A stretch of DNA of 64,000 nt from Methylobacterium fujisawaense (GCF_014138435.1 NZ_JACJIM010000002.1:620001-684000); one strand, 5' to 3'. Positions 1 to 8,767 are shown, counted from the stretch's first letter. Program-made: numbers and translations. Notes: a model not told the origin generated them from the sequence alone.

Positions 1-1006
1 GCTGGACCGGATCGAGGCCAAGCCCCTGCCCCCGCTCGAAGGGATCGGCCGTCCGCTGCTGACGGTGATGCAGAAGCGGACCCGCACCGCGAAGCGGGCC
101 CTGGCGAGCCGGGGCCTCATGGAGGCGGTCACGTGGTCGTTCGTCCCGCATGGCGATGCCGAACTGTTCGGCGGCGGCGGTGCCGATCTGGTCCTGGCCA
201 ATCCCATTGCCGCGGAACTGTCTGACATGCGGCCGAGCCTGCTGCCGGGGCTCCTGCGGGCTGCGCAACGCAATGCCGACCGGGGTTATCCGGACGCGGC
301 CCTGTTCGAGGTCGGCCAGTGCTTCGCCTCCGATGCGCCGGAGGGCCAGACGATCCGGGCGGCGGCGGTCCGGCGCGGCAGTGCCGGTCTGTCGGGCGCC
401 GGGCGCCACTGGCACGGCACGGCCGGGACCGTCGACGCCTTCGACGCCAAGGCCGACGCCCTGGCCCTGCTGGGCAGCCTCGGCGTTCCGACCGGCGGCC
501 TCCAGATCACCGCCGGCGGCCCGTCCTGGCTTCATCCCGGCCGCTCGGGCACCCTGCGCTTCGGTCCGAAGACCGAGATCGGCTGGTTCGGCGAGGTGCA
601 TCCGCGGACGCTCCAGGCCCTCGACCTGAAGGGTACCCTCGTGGCCTTCGAGATCGTCCTCGACGCCCTGCCCCTGCCCAAGCACAAGCCGACCAAGGCC
701 AAGGCAGCCCTGGTGCTGTCGGAGCTCCAGCCGCTGTCGCGGGACTTCGCCTTCGTGGTCGGCCGCGACGTGCCGGCGGGTGACCTCGTGAAGGCCGCAC
801 AGAACGCCGAGCGCAAGCTCGTCACCGGCGTCGACGTGTTCGATCTGTACGAGGGACCCGGCGTGCCGGACGGCGCGAAGTCGGTGGCGATCGCGGTGCG
901 CCTGCAGCCCGTCGAGCGGACCCTCACCGACGCGGAGATCGAGGCGGTGAGCGCCAGGATCGTCGCCGAGGTGTCCCGCAAAACCGGCGCGACCCTTCGG
1001 ACCTGA
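1..1006 (+). CDS. pheT: Phenylalanine-tRNA ligase beta subunit, C-terminal part (5' end outside window)
   Basis: The reading frame is open from base 2, so this is the C-terminal portion of a larger gene cut by the window edge. Pairing with PheS to charge tRNA-Phe is the known role of the family. The first two thirds match the catalytic-core-like module of PheT (for example NPIAAELSDMRPSLLPGLL, typical of the beta subunit). The last 95 residues, from about SELQPLSRDFAFVV to the end, match the FDX-ACB anticodon-binding fold. The next gene begins 9 bases after the stop. The identification is secure; only the start is missing. Confidence 0.95.
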   Translation, partial: LDRIEAKPLPPLEGIGRPLLTVMQKRTRTAKRALASRGLMEAVTWSFVPHGDAELFGGGGADLVLANPIAAELSDMRPSLLPGLLRAAQRNADRGYPDAALFEVGQCFASDAPEGQTIRAAAVRRGSAGLSGAGRHWHGTAGTVDAFDAKADALALLGSLGVPTGGLQITAGGPSWLHPGRSGTLRFGPKTEIGWFGEVHPRTLQALDLKGTLVAFEIVLDALPLPKHKPTKAKAALVLSELQPLSRDFAFVVGRDVPAGDLVKAAQNAERKLVTGVDVFDLYEGPGVPDGAKSVAIAVRLQPVERTLTDAEIEAVSARIVAEVSRKTGATLRT

Positions 1007-1015
1007 GGCGCCACC

Positions 1016-1897
1016 ATGGACCGGATCGCCCTGCTGATCGAAGACCTCGCGGCGGCCGAATACCGGCCGAAGGCGGCGTTGCGGGAAGCGCTCAAGCACC
1101 CGTCCGCTGTCGCGGAGGCGACGCTGCCGCTGCTGGAGGGCGCGGCCGACGGACGTGAGCTGACGCCGGAGGAGACGAACCTCCTCTTCTGGGGGCTGCA
1201 CGTCCTGGCCCATGCCCGGGATACGCGCGCCCTGGCACCGCTTCTGAGGCTGCTCCGGCACGACGAGGAAACCCTCGACGCCCTCCTCGGCGATGCCGTC
1301 ACGGCGACCCTTGCCAAGGTGTTGGCGAGCCTGTTCGACGGCGATCCGCAGCCGCTGTTCCGCCTGATCCTGGACAGCACGGTGGACGATTACGTGCGCA
1401 TGGCGCTGCTCAGCGCCTGCACCTTCCTGACCCTGGAGGGTCGGATCGACCGGGCCGCGATGCACGACCTGCTGGTCCGGTTCGACGACGCCCAGGCGGC
1501 CGTGGAAGAGGCGCCGGCCTGGGTCGGTTGGGAGGAGACGATCGCCCATCTCGGCTTCCGGGACTTCGCACCTCGGGCGGCTGCGGCCCGTGCCGACGGA
1601 CGCCTCACCGACGAGATCAGCGACGCCGGGTGGTTCAAGGACGCTCTGCGCAAGGCCGAGGCCAATCCGGACGACCGCGACCGGCTCGGCCCTTACCAGT
1701 ACGGCTACCTCGACGAGCCGGTGGAAGCCCTCGACTGGGCCGAGGAGGGCGCGGGGGAGCCGCAGCGCAATCCGCTCAAGGACGTCGGCCGCAACGATCC
1801 GTGTCCCTGCGGCTCCGGGAAGAAGTTCAAGAAGTGCTGCCTCGGCGCCGAGACCGTCGAGGGCCCGTGGATGCCGCCGGGTTCCCTAGGCCGCTGA
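1016..1897 (+). CDS. DUF1186 family protein with C-terminal SEC-C zinc motif
   Basis: This 293-residue protein has a helical N-terminal part resembling DUF1186, with HEAT-like alternation of leucine-rich helices over residues 1-200. A SEC-C motif near the C-terminus ([16 protein letters not shown]) is the zinc-binding element also found at the end of SecA. That motif is usually taken to mediate protein or nucleic-acid contacts, but the cellular role of this family is unknown. The gene follows pheT by 9 bases and is probably cotranscribed with it. Its 3' end overlaps the convergent moeB-like gene by 12 bases, so both stop codons lie inside the neighbouring gene. Confidence 0.85.
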   Translation: MDRIALLIEDLAAAEYRPKAALREALKHPSAVAEATLPLLEGAADGRELTPEETNLLFWGLHVLAHARDTRALAPLLRLLRHDEETLDALLGDAVTATLAKVLASLFDGDPQPLFRLILDSTVDDYVRMALLSACTFLTLEGRIDRAAMHDLLVRFDDAQAAVEEAPAWVGWEETIAHLGFRDFAPRAAAARADGRLTDEISDAGWFKDALRKAEANPDDRDRLGPYQYGYLDEPVEALDWAEEGAGEPQRNPLKDVGRNDPCPCGSGKKFKKCCLGAETVEGPWMPPGSLGR

Positions 1898-2671
1898 GGC
1901 GCCGGTGCCGCTGAGCGGGTTGTCGGGATCCCAGCCGTAGCTCAGCGTCTCGAACCGCATGGCGCGGGCATCGACCATCAGGAGGCGCCCGACCAGGGGC
2001 TCTCCGAAGCCCGCCACCGCGCGGAGCAGCTCCATGGCCATCAGCGAGCCCATCACTCCGGCCAGGGCTCCCAGCACGCCGGCCTCCGCGCAGGCCGGCA
2101 CGCTGCCGGGCGGCGGCGGGTTCGGGAAGAGGCAGCGATAGGTCGGGTTTGGCGTCCCGTCCGGCCCGGTCTCGTGGGCGCGGATCGTGGTCAGCGTGCC
2201 GTCGAAGCGGCCGAGCGCCGCCGTCACCAGCGGGCGGCGCGCGCGGAAACAGGCATCCGACACCGCGTAGCGCGTGGCGAAATTGTCGGAACCGTCGGCC
2301 ACGAGGTCGTAGCCGGCGATCAGGTCGACGGCGTTGTCCGGATCGATCCGGACCGGATGCGGGACGACGGTCACGTGCGGGTTGAGCCGCGCCACCGCGT
2401 CGGCGGCGCTCTCGACCTTCGGCCGGCCGAGATCCGGCGTGCCGTGGATCACCTGCCGCTGGAGGTTCGAGAGGGAAACCGCATCGTCGTCGACGATTCC
2501 GATCGTCCCGATTCCGGCGGCGGCGAGATACTGGATCAGCGGCGCGCCGAGCCCCCCGGCCCCGACGACCAAGATCCGGGCGGCCTTGATCCGGGCCTGG
2601 CCGGGGCCGCCGACCTCGGCGAGGACGAGGTGGCGGGCGTAGCGTTCGATCTCATCGGGAGCGAGGGCCAT
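1886..2671 (-). CDS. moeB: HesA/MoeB/ThiF family adenylyltransferase
   Basis: This 261-residue protein belongs to the E1-like family that adenylates the C-terminal Gly-Gly of small sulfur carriers such as MoaD or ThiS. Visible features are the nucleotide-binding glycine loop ([19 protein letters not shown]), the NLQRQ segment that follows the first Rossmann unit, and [10 protein letters not shown], the Asp-containing substrate loop. The usual zinc CxxC pairs are not evident: the YRCLFP and VPACAEAG cysteines are the only candidates and a second pair is missing. No rhodanese domain is present. Molybdopterin or thiamine synthesis, or both, is possible, and context does not decide. It follows infC and a terminator-like hairpin on the same strand. 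Confidence 0.85.
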   Translation of the reverse strand: MALAPDEIERYARHLVLAEVGGPGQARIKAARILVVGAGGLGAPLIQYLAAAGIGTIGIVDDDAVSLSNLQRQVIHGTPDLGRPKVESAADAVARLNPHVTVVPHPVRIDPDNAVDLIAGYDLVADGSDNFATRYAVSDACFRARRPLVTAALGRFDGTLTTIRAHETGPDGTPNPTYRCLFPNPPPPGSVPACAEAGVLGALAGVMGSLMAMELLRAVAGFGEPLVGRLLMVDARAMRFETLSYGWDPDNPLSGTGASAA

Positions 2672-2710
2672 GGCTGCCCCTTAATCCGCGGCGCCGCCAA
2701 TCGGAAGCGC

Positions 2711-2745
2711 TGAAAAGACAACGCCGCCCCGGTGAGGAGGCGGCG
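2711..2745 (-). terminator. Rho-independent terminator after infC
   Basis: On the minus strand, CGCCGCC and GGCGGCG arms (2722-2728 and 2739-2745) form a GC-rich stem. It is followed by a short U-rich stretch (TGTCTTTTC, 2711-2719). The position, 30 bases after the infC stop and before the moeB-like start, fits intrinsic termination of infC. Confidence 0.6.
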
Positions 2746-2774
2746 CGGGTCTCGCGTCTCGGGATCGGTGCCGC

Positions 2775-3317
2775 TCAGCGCGGCGCCAGGATCATGATCA
2801 TCTGGCGGCCTTCGAGCATCGGCTCGCTCTCGACCTTGGCGATCTCCGCCGTCTCGCTCTTCACGCGCTCCAGGAGGCGTAGACCGATATCTTGGTGAGC
2901 CATCTCACGACCGCGGAAGCGCAGGGTCACCTTGACCTTGTCGCCTTCCTCGAAGAAGCGGTGCACCGACTTCATCTTGGTGTCGTAGTCGTGCTTGTCG
3001 ATGCCGGGGCGGAGCTTGATCTCCTTCACCTCGACGGTCTTCTGGCGCTTGCGGGCCTCGTTCTGCTTCTTCTGCTCGTTGAAGCGGAAGCGCCCGTAAT
3101 CGAGCAGCTTGCAGACGGGCGGCACGGAGTTCGGCGCGATCTCCACGAGATCGAGACCGGCTTCCTCAGCCAGATTGAGGGCGTCGAAGAAGGGGACGAC
3201 GCCGCGGTTCTGCCCGGTATCGTCGATCAGCTGCACTTCCCGCACACCGCGAATGTCGCGGTTGGCGCGCGGCCCGTCCTTCTGCGGGGCCGGCATGGCT
3301 CTCATCGGTCTACGAAT
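2775..3317 (-). CDS. infC: Translation initiation factor IF-3, with AUU start
   Basis: IF-3 binds the 30S subunit and checks start-codon fidelity. The protein shows the family signature in order: [29 protein letters not shown], then the basic linker [13 protein letters not shown], then the C-terminal domain ([23 protein letters not shown]). The first ATG would be at 3305, but I place the start at ATT (3317-3315). That ATT is in frame, lies 9 bases after a GGAG ribosome-binding site, and gives the N-terminus (I/M)RRPMRA, which resembles the MRRPF-type start of rhizobial IF-3. AUU starts of infC are the known basis of IF-3 autoregulation in Escherichia coli. Confidence 0.95.
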   Translation of the reverse strand: MRRPMRAMPAPQKDGPRANRDIRGVREVQLIDDTGQNRGVVPFFDALNLAEEAGLDLVEIAPNSVPPVCKLLDYGRFRFNEQKKQNEARKRQKTVEVKEIKLRPGIDKHDYDTKMKSVHRFFEEGDKVKVTLRFRGREMAHQDIGLRLLERVKSETAEIAKVESEPMLEGRQMIMILAPR

Positions 3318-3504
3318 GGCTTAGGTCTCCTGCTGCAACGGCGAAACGGCGGTTCCCAGAAGGATCTCCTGGCCGCCTGCCGCCCCGGTCTCTTCCGGAC
3401 GTACAACGTTGGTGGAACCGCGACCAGAGTCAACCGCCTGAAGCCGCGGTGCCGAAAATAATCGGCCGCGGCGTCTCGGTCCGCTTTCCGGGTCAGCCGG
3501 CCGC

Positions 3505-4791
3505 TCAGGGCAAGCGGCCGAGCAGCCCCGCATAGACCGCCAACGTGTCGCCGACCATGCGCTCGAGGGAGAAATGCGCCGCGACATGCGCACGGCTCCG
3601 CCGCCCAAGGGCGTCGCGGGCGCTGGCGCCGAGGGAAAGGGCCTCGGTCAGGGATGTGGCGAGCGCGGCCGCGTCGCCGGCCGGGACGCGCCATCCGGTA
3701 CGCTGGCCCGCTGGCGTCTCCGGCGGCGCCAGTACGGTTTCCGGTACGGCCCCGAGATCGGACACCACCACCGGTGTACCGAGCGCCTGCGCCTCCACGG
3801 CCGAACGGCCGAAGGCCTCCGGCTCGACGGACGGCACCGCCACCACGGAGGCGGCCCGGAAGGCGGCCGGCATGTCGGTGCAGTGACCGACCCGCCGGAC
3901 GATGCCTTCGAGCCCGCGCGCGGCGATCAGCGCATCGAGTTCGCGCTCGTAGGAGGCGCGTCCCTGAGGGTCTCCCGCCAGGACCACCGCCAGATCGGGA
4001 ACGCCGCGGTCGCGCATCTGCGCGGCCGCCTCGATCAGCACCCGATGGCCCTTCCAGGCCGTGAGGCGGGCGGCCAGCAGGATCACGCGCTCGTGCGGCG
4101 CGACGTTCCAGCTCCGGCGCAGCGCCTCGACCCGCACGGCGCCGACGGCGACCGGGTTGAACACGCCGAGATCCGTGCCGCGATGGATGACCCGCACGCG
4201 GTCGCCAGCCTGCTCGGCATGCAGCCGGTGGATCAGGTCTGCGGTGTAGTGCGAGTTGGCGATGACCACGTCGCCGCGGGCCATCACCGAATTGTACAGC
4301 ACCTTGACGTTGGTCCGGCCGGAATAGCTGCCGTGATAGGTGGTGACGAACGGCAGGCCGAGCCGGCGCGCCGCTCCGAGGGCGACCCAAGCGGGCGCAC
4401 GGGAGCGGGCATGGATGATCTGCACCTGCTCGCGGCGGCAGAGGGCCATGAGCCGCAGGACGTTCACGGCCATCAGCGCCGGATTCTTCGCGGCGGCCGG
4501 GAAGCGAAGCCAGTGGCCGCCCTTGGCCTGCAATTCCCCGACGAGCCGCCCCCCCTCCGTCGCCACCAGCGCGCGGGCGCCCACGGCCGCGAGGCCGCCC
4601 GCGACATCGACGGTGGTGCGCTCGGCGCCCCCGGCGTCGAGTTCGGGAATGATCTGCAGGACGCGAGCGCCCGCAAGGGCCCCGACTTCCGCGGGAAAAC
4701 CCGACAAGGCGTGTGTACCTTCGCCCGTCCGCGGTCCATCGGCGAGGACGCGCAGGCCCCCGACCGGTATCTGCCAAATGCTCGCTACCAT
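3505..4791 (-). CDS. Glycosyltransferase family 4 (GT-B fold)
   Basis: This 428-residue protein has a typical GT-B layout. The N-terminal half has a lipopolysaccharide-type donor-independent start (VLQIIPELDAGGAERTTVDV), HARSRAPAW and TYHGSYSGR. The C-terminal half has the nucleotide-sugar site (LLAARLTAWKGHRVLIEAA, then the EPEAFGRSAVEAQALGTPVV motif with the E-x7-E glutamates). It probably adds a sugar to a surface polysaccharide or lipid; acceptor and donor cannot be read. It lies upstream of infC on the same strand, separated by 187 bases. The residues before VLQII are an unusually long N-terminal extension and the ribosome-binding site is weak, so the start could lie further in. Confidence 0.85.
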   Translation of the reverse strand: MVASIWQIPVGGLRVLADGPRTGEGTHALSGFPAEVGALAGARVLQIIPELDAGGAERTTVDVAGGLAAVGARALVATEGGRLVGELQAKGGHWLRFPAAAKNPALMAVNVLRLMALCRREQVQIIHARSRAPAWVALGAARRLGLPFVTTYHGSYSGRTNVKVLYNSVMARGDVVIANSHYTADLIHRLHAEQAGDRVRVIHRGTDLGVFNPVAVGAVRVEALRRSWNVAPHERVILLAARLTAWKGHRVLIEAAAQMRDRGVPDLAVVLAGDPQGRASYERELDALIAARGLEGIVRRVGHCTDMPAAFRAASVVAVPSVEPEAFGRSAVEAQALGTPVVVSDLGAVPETVLAPPETPAGQRTGWRVPAGDAAALATSLTEALSLGASARDALGRRSRAHVAAHFSLERMVGDTLAVYAGLLGRLP

Positions 4792-4898
4792 TGATCCAGC
4801 ATCGCCGCCGGGCTTTACGGTCCGGTAAACGAGAGTTGAAGCCGAACCGTTCAGGTCCGGACTTCTTCCACGTCGAGACAGGGATATCGGAGAGAACG

Positions 4899-5666
4899 AT
4901 GTCGGATATGGGCCCCGAGTTCCTCACCGTCGGCACGGGCGAGGCCGCCCGGCGCATCGCCGTGCGGGTGCGTCAGGGGGGCGGGCCACCGGTGGTCTGG
5001 CTCGGCGGATTCCGCTCCGACATGACGGCAACCAAGGCGACGGCGCTGGATGCCTGGGCCTCGCAGAGGGGCCGCACGCTCATCCGCTTCGATTATGCCG
5101 CGCATGGGGCCTCGAGCGGCACCTTCACGGAATGCACGATCTCTTCGTGGCTCGAGGACGCGCAGGCCGTCCTGGCCGCCTACGCCACGGAGGCGCCGAT
5201 TCTCGTCGGCTCGTCGATGGGGGGATGGATCGCCTGCCTGGCCGCCCGCGACCGGGCGAACGGAGGTCAGGCGACCGCCGGTCTCGTGCTCATCGCCCCG
5301 GCCCTGGATTTCACCGAAGAGCTGATCTGGAACCGCCTCGGCGAGGCGGCCCGCGCCATGCTGATCCGGGACGGCATCCTGCGGAGGCCCAGCGACTACG
5401 GGTCGGAACCGGACCCGATCACCCTGAACCTCATCGACGACGGGCGGCGCCATTGCATGCTCGGCGACACGGTCGATCCGGCCTGCCCGGTCCACATCCT
5501 CCAGGGCATGCGGGACACCGATGTGCCTTACACCCACGCCCTGAAGATCCTCGGCCGGCTGCCGGCCGAGGGCACCGTGCTGACGCTCATCGCCGACGGG
5601 GATCACCGCCTGTCGCGGCCGCAGGACATCGCGCGCCTGGTCGCGGCAGTGGACGAGATCGCCTGA
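4899..5666 (+). CDS. Alpha/beta hydrolase
   Basis: This is a 255-residue cytosolic serine hydrolase. The nucleophile elbow GSSMGG sits within ILVGSSMGGWIACLAARD, the acid loop is near QGMRDTDVPYTHAL, and the catalytic histidine is in DGDHRLSRPQD. It resembles carboxylesterases related to palmitoyl-protein thioesterase ABHD10 (HGASSGTFTECTISSWLEDA). The start at 4899 is chosen for the CGGAGAGAACG ribosome-binding site just upstream; longer readings reach back into the divergent glycosyltransferase gene. The substrate is unknown. Confidence 0.85.
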   Translation: MSDMGPEFLTVGTGEAARRIAVRVRQGGGPPVVWLGGFRSDMTATKATALDAWASQRGRTLIRFDYAAHGASSGTFTECTISSWLEDAQAVLAAYATEAPILVGSSMGGWIACLAARDRANGGQATAGLVLIAPALDFTEELIWNRLGEAARAMLIRDGILRRPSDYGSEPDPITLNLIDDGRRHCMLGDTVDPACPVHILQGMRDTDVPYTHALKILGRLPAEGTVLTLIADGDHRLSRPQDIARLVAAVDEIA

Positions 5667-5687
5667 CCGGTTCCTCGGCCGGAGCGG

Positions 5688-5972
5688 TCAGTGGAGGCTG
5701 ACCGGCTGCAGGTCCTGCGCGACCGCATTCGCCAGGACGACGTCCCGCGAATCGGCGAGCATGATCGGAGCGCCACTCGCCGAGAGGAGGGCAAACAGAT
5801 CGAGGCCGGGCAGCAGCTCGGGCGCCTGTGGGAAGAAACGGCGGACCTCGTCGGACCGGATGGGCCGGACATAGGCGATGTGACCCTCGCCCAAGGCCGC
5901 GAGATCGGCGGGCGCGAAATCGGCCGGGTCGAGATCGGCCGGGGTCAACGGAGACGGGTTCAGATTGGTCAT
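5688..5972 (-). CDS. DUF1150 family protein downstream of hsp20
   Basis: This small acidic protein (94 residues) has the family core DLAALGEGHIAYVRPIRSDEV followed by ELLPGLDLFALLSASGAPIMLADSR. It is commonly encoded beside small heat-shock protein genes in alphaproteobacteria, as here, where it follows hsp20 by 98 bases on the same strand. Its biochemical role is unknown. The start at 5972 is fixed by a perfect AGGAGG ribosome-binding site 7 bases upstream; a longer frame to 6035 lacks one. Confidence 0.85.
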   Translation of the reverse strand: MTNLNPSPLTPADLDPADFAPADLAALGEGHIAYVRPIRSDEVRRFFPQAPELLPGLDLFALLSASGAPIMLADSRDVVLANAVAQDLQPVSLH

Positions 5973-6070
5973 CAAAGCCCTCCTGGGGTGGCAGAGCGTG
6001 CGCCGCCGATCCTGAAGGCTTCGGCGGCTCCCCACTGATGTGGGGATCCGCGCCGTCCAATCAATCGGTC

Positions 6071-6511
6071 TCAGCCGCGGGCGCCGATATCGATCTTGCG
6101 CACGATGCGATCCGGTTCCGGACGGACCAGATCGATCGACAGCAGGCCGTTGGCGAGGTCGGCCCCGAGGACCTCCATGCCGTCGGCGAGGAGGAAGGCC
6201 CGCTGGAACTGGCGCGCCGCAATGCCGCGGTGAAGAAAGTGCCTCTCGCGCTCGTCGACCTGGCGACCGCGCACGACGAGCTGGCTCTCCTCCAGCATGA
6301 CGTCCAACTGGTCGCGGGTGAAGCCGGCGACCGCCAGCGTGATGCGCAGGCGCTCGGGCTCGCTCTCGGTGCGGGGCAGCCGCTCGATGTTGTAGGGTGG
6401 ATAGCCGTCATTGGCGGCCTTTGAGACCCGGTCGAGAGCCTGTTCGATCTCGTCGAAGCCGAGCAGGAACGGGTGCCCGAAGGGCGAGGATCGGGTCATC
6501 GCGGCCATCAT
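6071..6511 (-). CDS. Small heat-shock protein, Hsp20/IbpA type
   Basis: This ATP-independent holdase binds unfolding proteins in the cytoplasm. The sequence has a short N-terminal arm (PFLLGFDEIEQALDRVSKA), then the alpha-crystallin domain from YPPYNIERL through LRITLAVAGF, to the ARQFQRAFLLADGMEV and NGLLSIDLVR strands. It ends with an IDIGA tail where the oligomerising I-x-I type motif is expected. I give the start at ATG 6511, 13 bases after a GGAGG; ATG 6499 (MTRSSPFGH) is an equally reasonable choice. A sigma-32-like promoter and a hairpin lie upstream, and DUF1150 follows, consistent with a heat-shock operon. Confidence 0.9.
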   Translation of the reverse strand: MMAAMTRSSPFGHPFLLGFDEIEQALDRVSKAANDGYPPYNIERLPRTESEPERLRITLAVAGFTRDQLDVMLEESQLVVRGRQVDERERHFLHRGIAARQFQRAFLLADGMEVLGADLANGLLSIDLVRPEPDRIVRKIDIGARG

Positions 6512-6630
6512 CCAGAAAGCGAGGCCTCCGACCCCGGGATCCGCCGCAATCCCGGGATGCCTGAGCACCTCGTCGACAGGGAGCCCACCGAAGTAGCGCT
6601 CCGCCGGACGAGACGTCGCCGGCAACAACG

Positions 6631-6661
6631 AGATATGGCCAAGGCCGTCCGGGCCATCAAG
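6631..6661 (-). promoter_or_regulatory. Sigma-32 (RpoH)-like promoter of hsp20
   Basis: On the minus strand CTTGATG (6661-6655) is followed after 16 bases by CCATATCT (6638-6631). This resembles the heat-shock consensus CTTGAAA...CCCATAT. It would give a leader of about 115 bases before the hsp20 start. The leader contains an 8-bp perfect hairpin at 6533-6556. Confidence 0.55.
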
Positions 6662-6906
6662 GGAGGCCGCGGGTTTCGTCCGGACGGCGTGGTCCGATCC
6701 AATCCAGGATAATTAGGCAAAAATTACCGGGACGCATAGGCAAAGACGTGAACGGCCACGCTTTCCTCTAACAGTTTGGAACTGCTCTGATTTTCTCGCT
6801 GGGCCTTGATCCGGGCGGCCGGCCTGGATACTGCCGCGAAAGAAGATGATCCGACCATGACGGTCGGTCTATGCAAGTTGTCCTGCGACGCGAGGCACCG
6901 CAGTCC

Positions 6907-7398
6907 ATGAGCGCGCCCCTGACCCGGACTGATCATGCGGCGATGCGGCGCGTCGCCGATATCTGCGGCGATGAGGCTGATATCCTGGCCCTGTCGGTGG
7001 CCCGTTTCGTGGCCGCCGGCTACATGACCAGCGACGTCGCCTGCTGGAACGCGGCCTTCGACGGCGCCGAGCAGCTGCTCGGGCCGACCGAAGGCTGCCG
7101 CTTCGTCGCCTGTGTGGTCGCGATCATCCGGGCACTGCGGGCGGAGCGCGACGGCGACTGGTCGTTCATGCCGGCGAGTTGCTGCCGCGTGACCGGTCAC
7201 GAATGCGCCCTGGTGACGCTGATCAACCGGGGGCGTCAGCGCCTCTGGACGGATCTGGAGGCGGCCGCCGCCGAGATCACCGGACGGGAGGCGGCGCCCC
7301 GCCTCGTGGCGGCGGTCCGCGCCGCCGTCGGGCCGCTGGATGCGGCGGCCCAACGCCTCGCCCCGGCGTCCTGCCCCGCAGGCGCGGTGCTTCACTGA
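6907..7398 (+). CDS. Hypothetical protein
   Basis: I do not recognise this 163-residue protein. It looks cytosolic and helical, with a run of four cysteines spread over the middle (ICGDEAD, DVACWNA, EGCRFVACVV, ASCCRVTGHECAL), which may be metal- or heme-binding or simply structural. The start at 6907 (MSAPLTRTDH) is chosen over the GTG/ATG further upstream because a GAGG lies about 11 bases before it. It is divergent from hsp20 and is followed by a strong hairpin at 7415-7444. Confidence 0.7.
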   Translation: MSAPLTRTDHAAMRRVADICGDEADILALSVARFVAAGYMTSDVACWNAAFDGAEQLLGPTEGCRFVACVVAIIRALRAERDGDWSFMPASCCRVTGHECALVTLINRGRQRLWTDLEAAAAEITGREAAPRLVAAVRAAVGPLDAAAQRLAPASCPAGAVLH

Positions 7399-7414
7399 TC
7401 CGGCCCCAACCCGC

Positions 7415-7444
7415 CCGGCCGGCGCGGCGCGAAACGCCGGCCGG
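7415..7444 (+). terminator. Strong hairpin between the hypothetical gene and the TonB-system operon
   Basis: CCGGCCGGCG and CGCCGGCCGG form a perfect 10-bp stem with a 10-base loop, 16 bases after the stop codon at 7398. There is no T-run, so it may act as a Rho-assisted or bidirectional terminator or as a 3'-end stabiliser. Confidence 0.45.
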
Positions 7445-7471
7445 CACATACTTGAAAAGGACTTGGTCACG

Positions 7472-7945
7472 GTGATTGCCCTGCGCGCCCCCCTGTACCG
7501 TCGGCGGATCGGGCGTATCGCCCTCGACACGGCGGCCTGCTTCGCGCTCTCGGCGCTCCTCGTGGTATCGGCCCTGGCGCAGGATGCCGCGGAGAAGTCC
7601 GCGCCGATCAAGCTGCAGCTCAACAAGGTCGAGACTGCGGGCGAGGCCTGCCGGATCACCATGGTGATCGACAACAAGGGGCCCGGCCTGAAATCCTACA
7701 AGGTGGATCTCTTCGCCTTCGACCCGGAGGGCGTCGCGCAGAAGCGTGTCGCGGTGGAGCTCGGTCCGCTGCCGCCGAAGAAGACCACCGTCAAGATCTT
7801 CGACTTCCCCGGCATCGCCTGCAACAAGGTCGGGCGCGTCCTGTTGAACGACGTCCTGGCCTGCGACGGCGGTGATTCCGCGCGCGAGGCCTGCCTCGAG
7901 CGGACCGAGACCGACAGCAAGGCCGGCCTCCCGTTCGACCGCTGA
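7472..7945 (+). CDS. Predicted exported protein preceding exbB
   Basis: This is a 157-residue protein of unknown function. It starts at GTG 7472, 10 bases after an AAAAGGA ribosome-binding site. The N-terminus has a basic region (LRAPLYRRRIGR) and a hydrophobic stretch ending ALAQD, a convincing Sec signal peptide of about 37 residues. The mature part has two cysteine pairs (GEACRI, PGIACNK, VLACDGG, REACLER) that could form disulfides in the periplasm, and an Ig-like strand pattern (CRITMVIDNKGPGLKSYKVDLFAF). It is the first gene in the line leading to exbB-exbD-tonB and may be a periplasmic partner of that system, but I infer this from position only. Confidence 0.75.
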   Translation: MIALRAPLYRRRIGRIALDTAACFALSALLVVSALAQDAAEKSAPIKLQLNKVETAGEACRITMVIDNKGPGLKSYKVDLFAFDPEGVAQKRVAVELGPLPPKKTTVKIFDFPGIACNKVGRVLLNDVLACDGGDSAREACLERTETDSKAGLPFDR

Positions 7946-7976
7946 TGCGGATGGTTTGACGGTCGATCAGACCAAA

Positions 7977-8004
7977 CCGCCCGGCGGCGAGGGTCGCCGG
8001 GCGG
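7977..8004 (+). terminator. Hairpin upstream of exbB
   Basis: CCGCCCGGCG and CGCCGGGCGG form a 10-bp stem with an 8-base loop between the exported-protein gene and exbB. It could terminate partially, or adjust the ratio of upstream to downstream transcript. Confidence 0.4.
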
Positions 8005-8077
8005 CCTGCGGCTTTCGCCGCACCCCGAGATGACGGCGGCGCAAGGCCGCGTGAGACCAAGACGCCAGGAGCCCGCG

Positions 8078-8767
8078 ATGGACCCGACACAAGCGCCGAT
8101 CGAGGCGGCCCACGACTTCTCCTTCCTCGGTCTGTTCCTGCAGGCCGACCCGATCGTGAAGGGCGTGATGATCCTGCTGGTGATCGCCTCGATCGCCTGC
8201 TGGACGGTGGTGTTCGAGAAGATCATCCGGCTGGCCGCCGCCCGGCGTCAGGCCAAGGCCTTCGCCACGCTGGTCCGCTCCGGCGGCAGCCTCGACGGCG
8301 AGCATCGCGGCATCGCCGGCCACGTGGTGAAGGCGGCCATCGACGCGTGGCGCGATCAGGATTCCTCCGAGACCCGGGCCGAGCGCCGCGACCGGATCGA
8401 GCGGGCGATGAAGGGCGCCCTCACCCTCGAGGTGAAGCGCCTGCGCACCGGCCTGTCGCTGCTGGCGACTTCGGGCTCGACGGCCCCGTTCGTCGGGCTG
8501 TTCGGCACCGTCTGGGGCATCATGAACTCGTTCTCGTCGATCGCCCGGAGCCAGGACACGTCGCTGGCCGTGGTGGCCCCGGGCATCGCGGAGGCGCTGT
8601 TCGCCACGGCGATCGGTCTCGTCGTCGCGATCCCGGCGGTGATGGCCTACAACAAGCTGTCGAGCGACGTGAGCGGCATCCAGAGCACCTTCTCGTCCTA
8701 CATTTCGGTTCTGGGCAACCGTCTCGCGCGCGACCGCGCCGGCGCCCATCGGGCGGCTGCCGAATAG
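8078..8767 (+). CDS. exbB: MotA/TolQ/ExbB proton channel family protein
   Basis: This 229-residue inner-membrane subunit uses the proton-motive force to energise a TonB- or TolA-type protein. Three membrane segments are visible: VKGVMILLVIASIACWTVVF, then after a cytosolic loop LSLLATSGSTAPFVGLFGTVWGIM, then IAEALFATAIGLVVAIPAVM. The GLFGTVWGIM and ALFATAIGLVVAIPA motifs are the family signature. The start at 8078 (MDPTQAPIEAA) follows CAGGAG at about 8 bases. The order exbB-exbD-tonB identifies a complete motor. Confidence 0.92.
   Translation: MDPTQAPIEAAHDFSFLGLFLQADPIVKGVMILLVIASIACWTVVFEKIIRLAAARRQAKAFATLVRSGGSLDGEHRGIAGHVVKAAIDAWRDQDSSETRAERRDRIERAMKGALTLEVKRLRTGLSLLATSGSTAPFVGLFGTVWGIMNSFSSIARSQDTSLAVVAPGIAEALFATAIGLVVAIPAVMAYNKLSSDVSGIQSTFSSYISVLGNRLARDRAGAHRAAAE

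Noticed and set aside
3302..4957. 551-codon minus-strand frame over the glycosyltransferase
   Set aside because: Different frame from the clear GT-B protein; composition is arginine/proline-rich and lacks domains.
6511..6661. Classic ROSE thermometer in the hsp20 leader
   Set aside because: The conserved U-rich/GCUCC segment near the ribosome-binding site is not evident; only a generic hairpin is.
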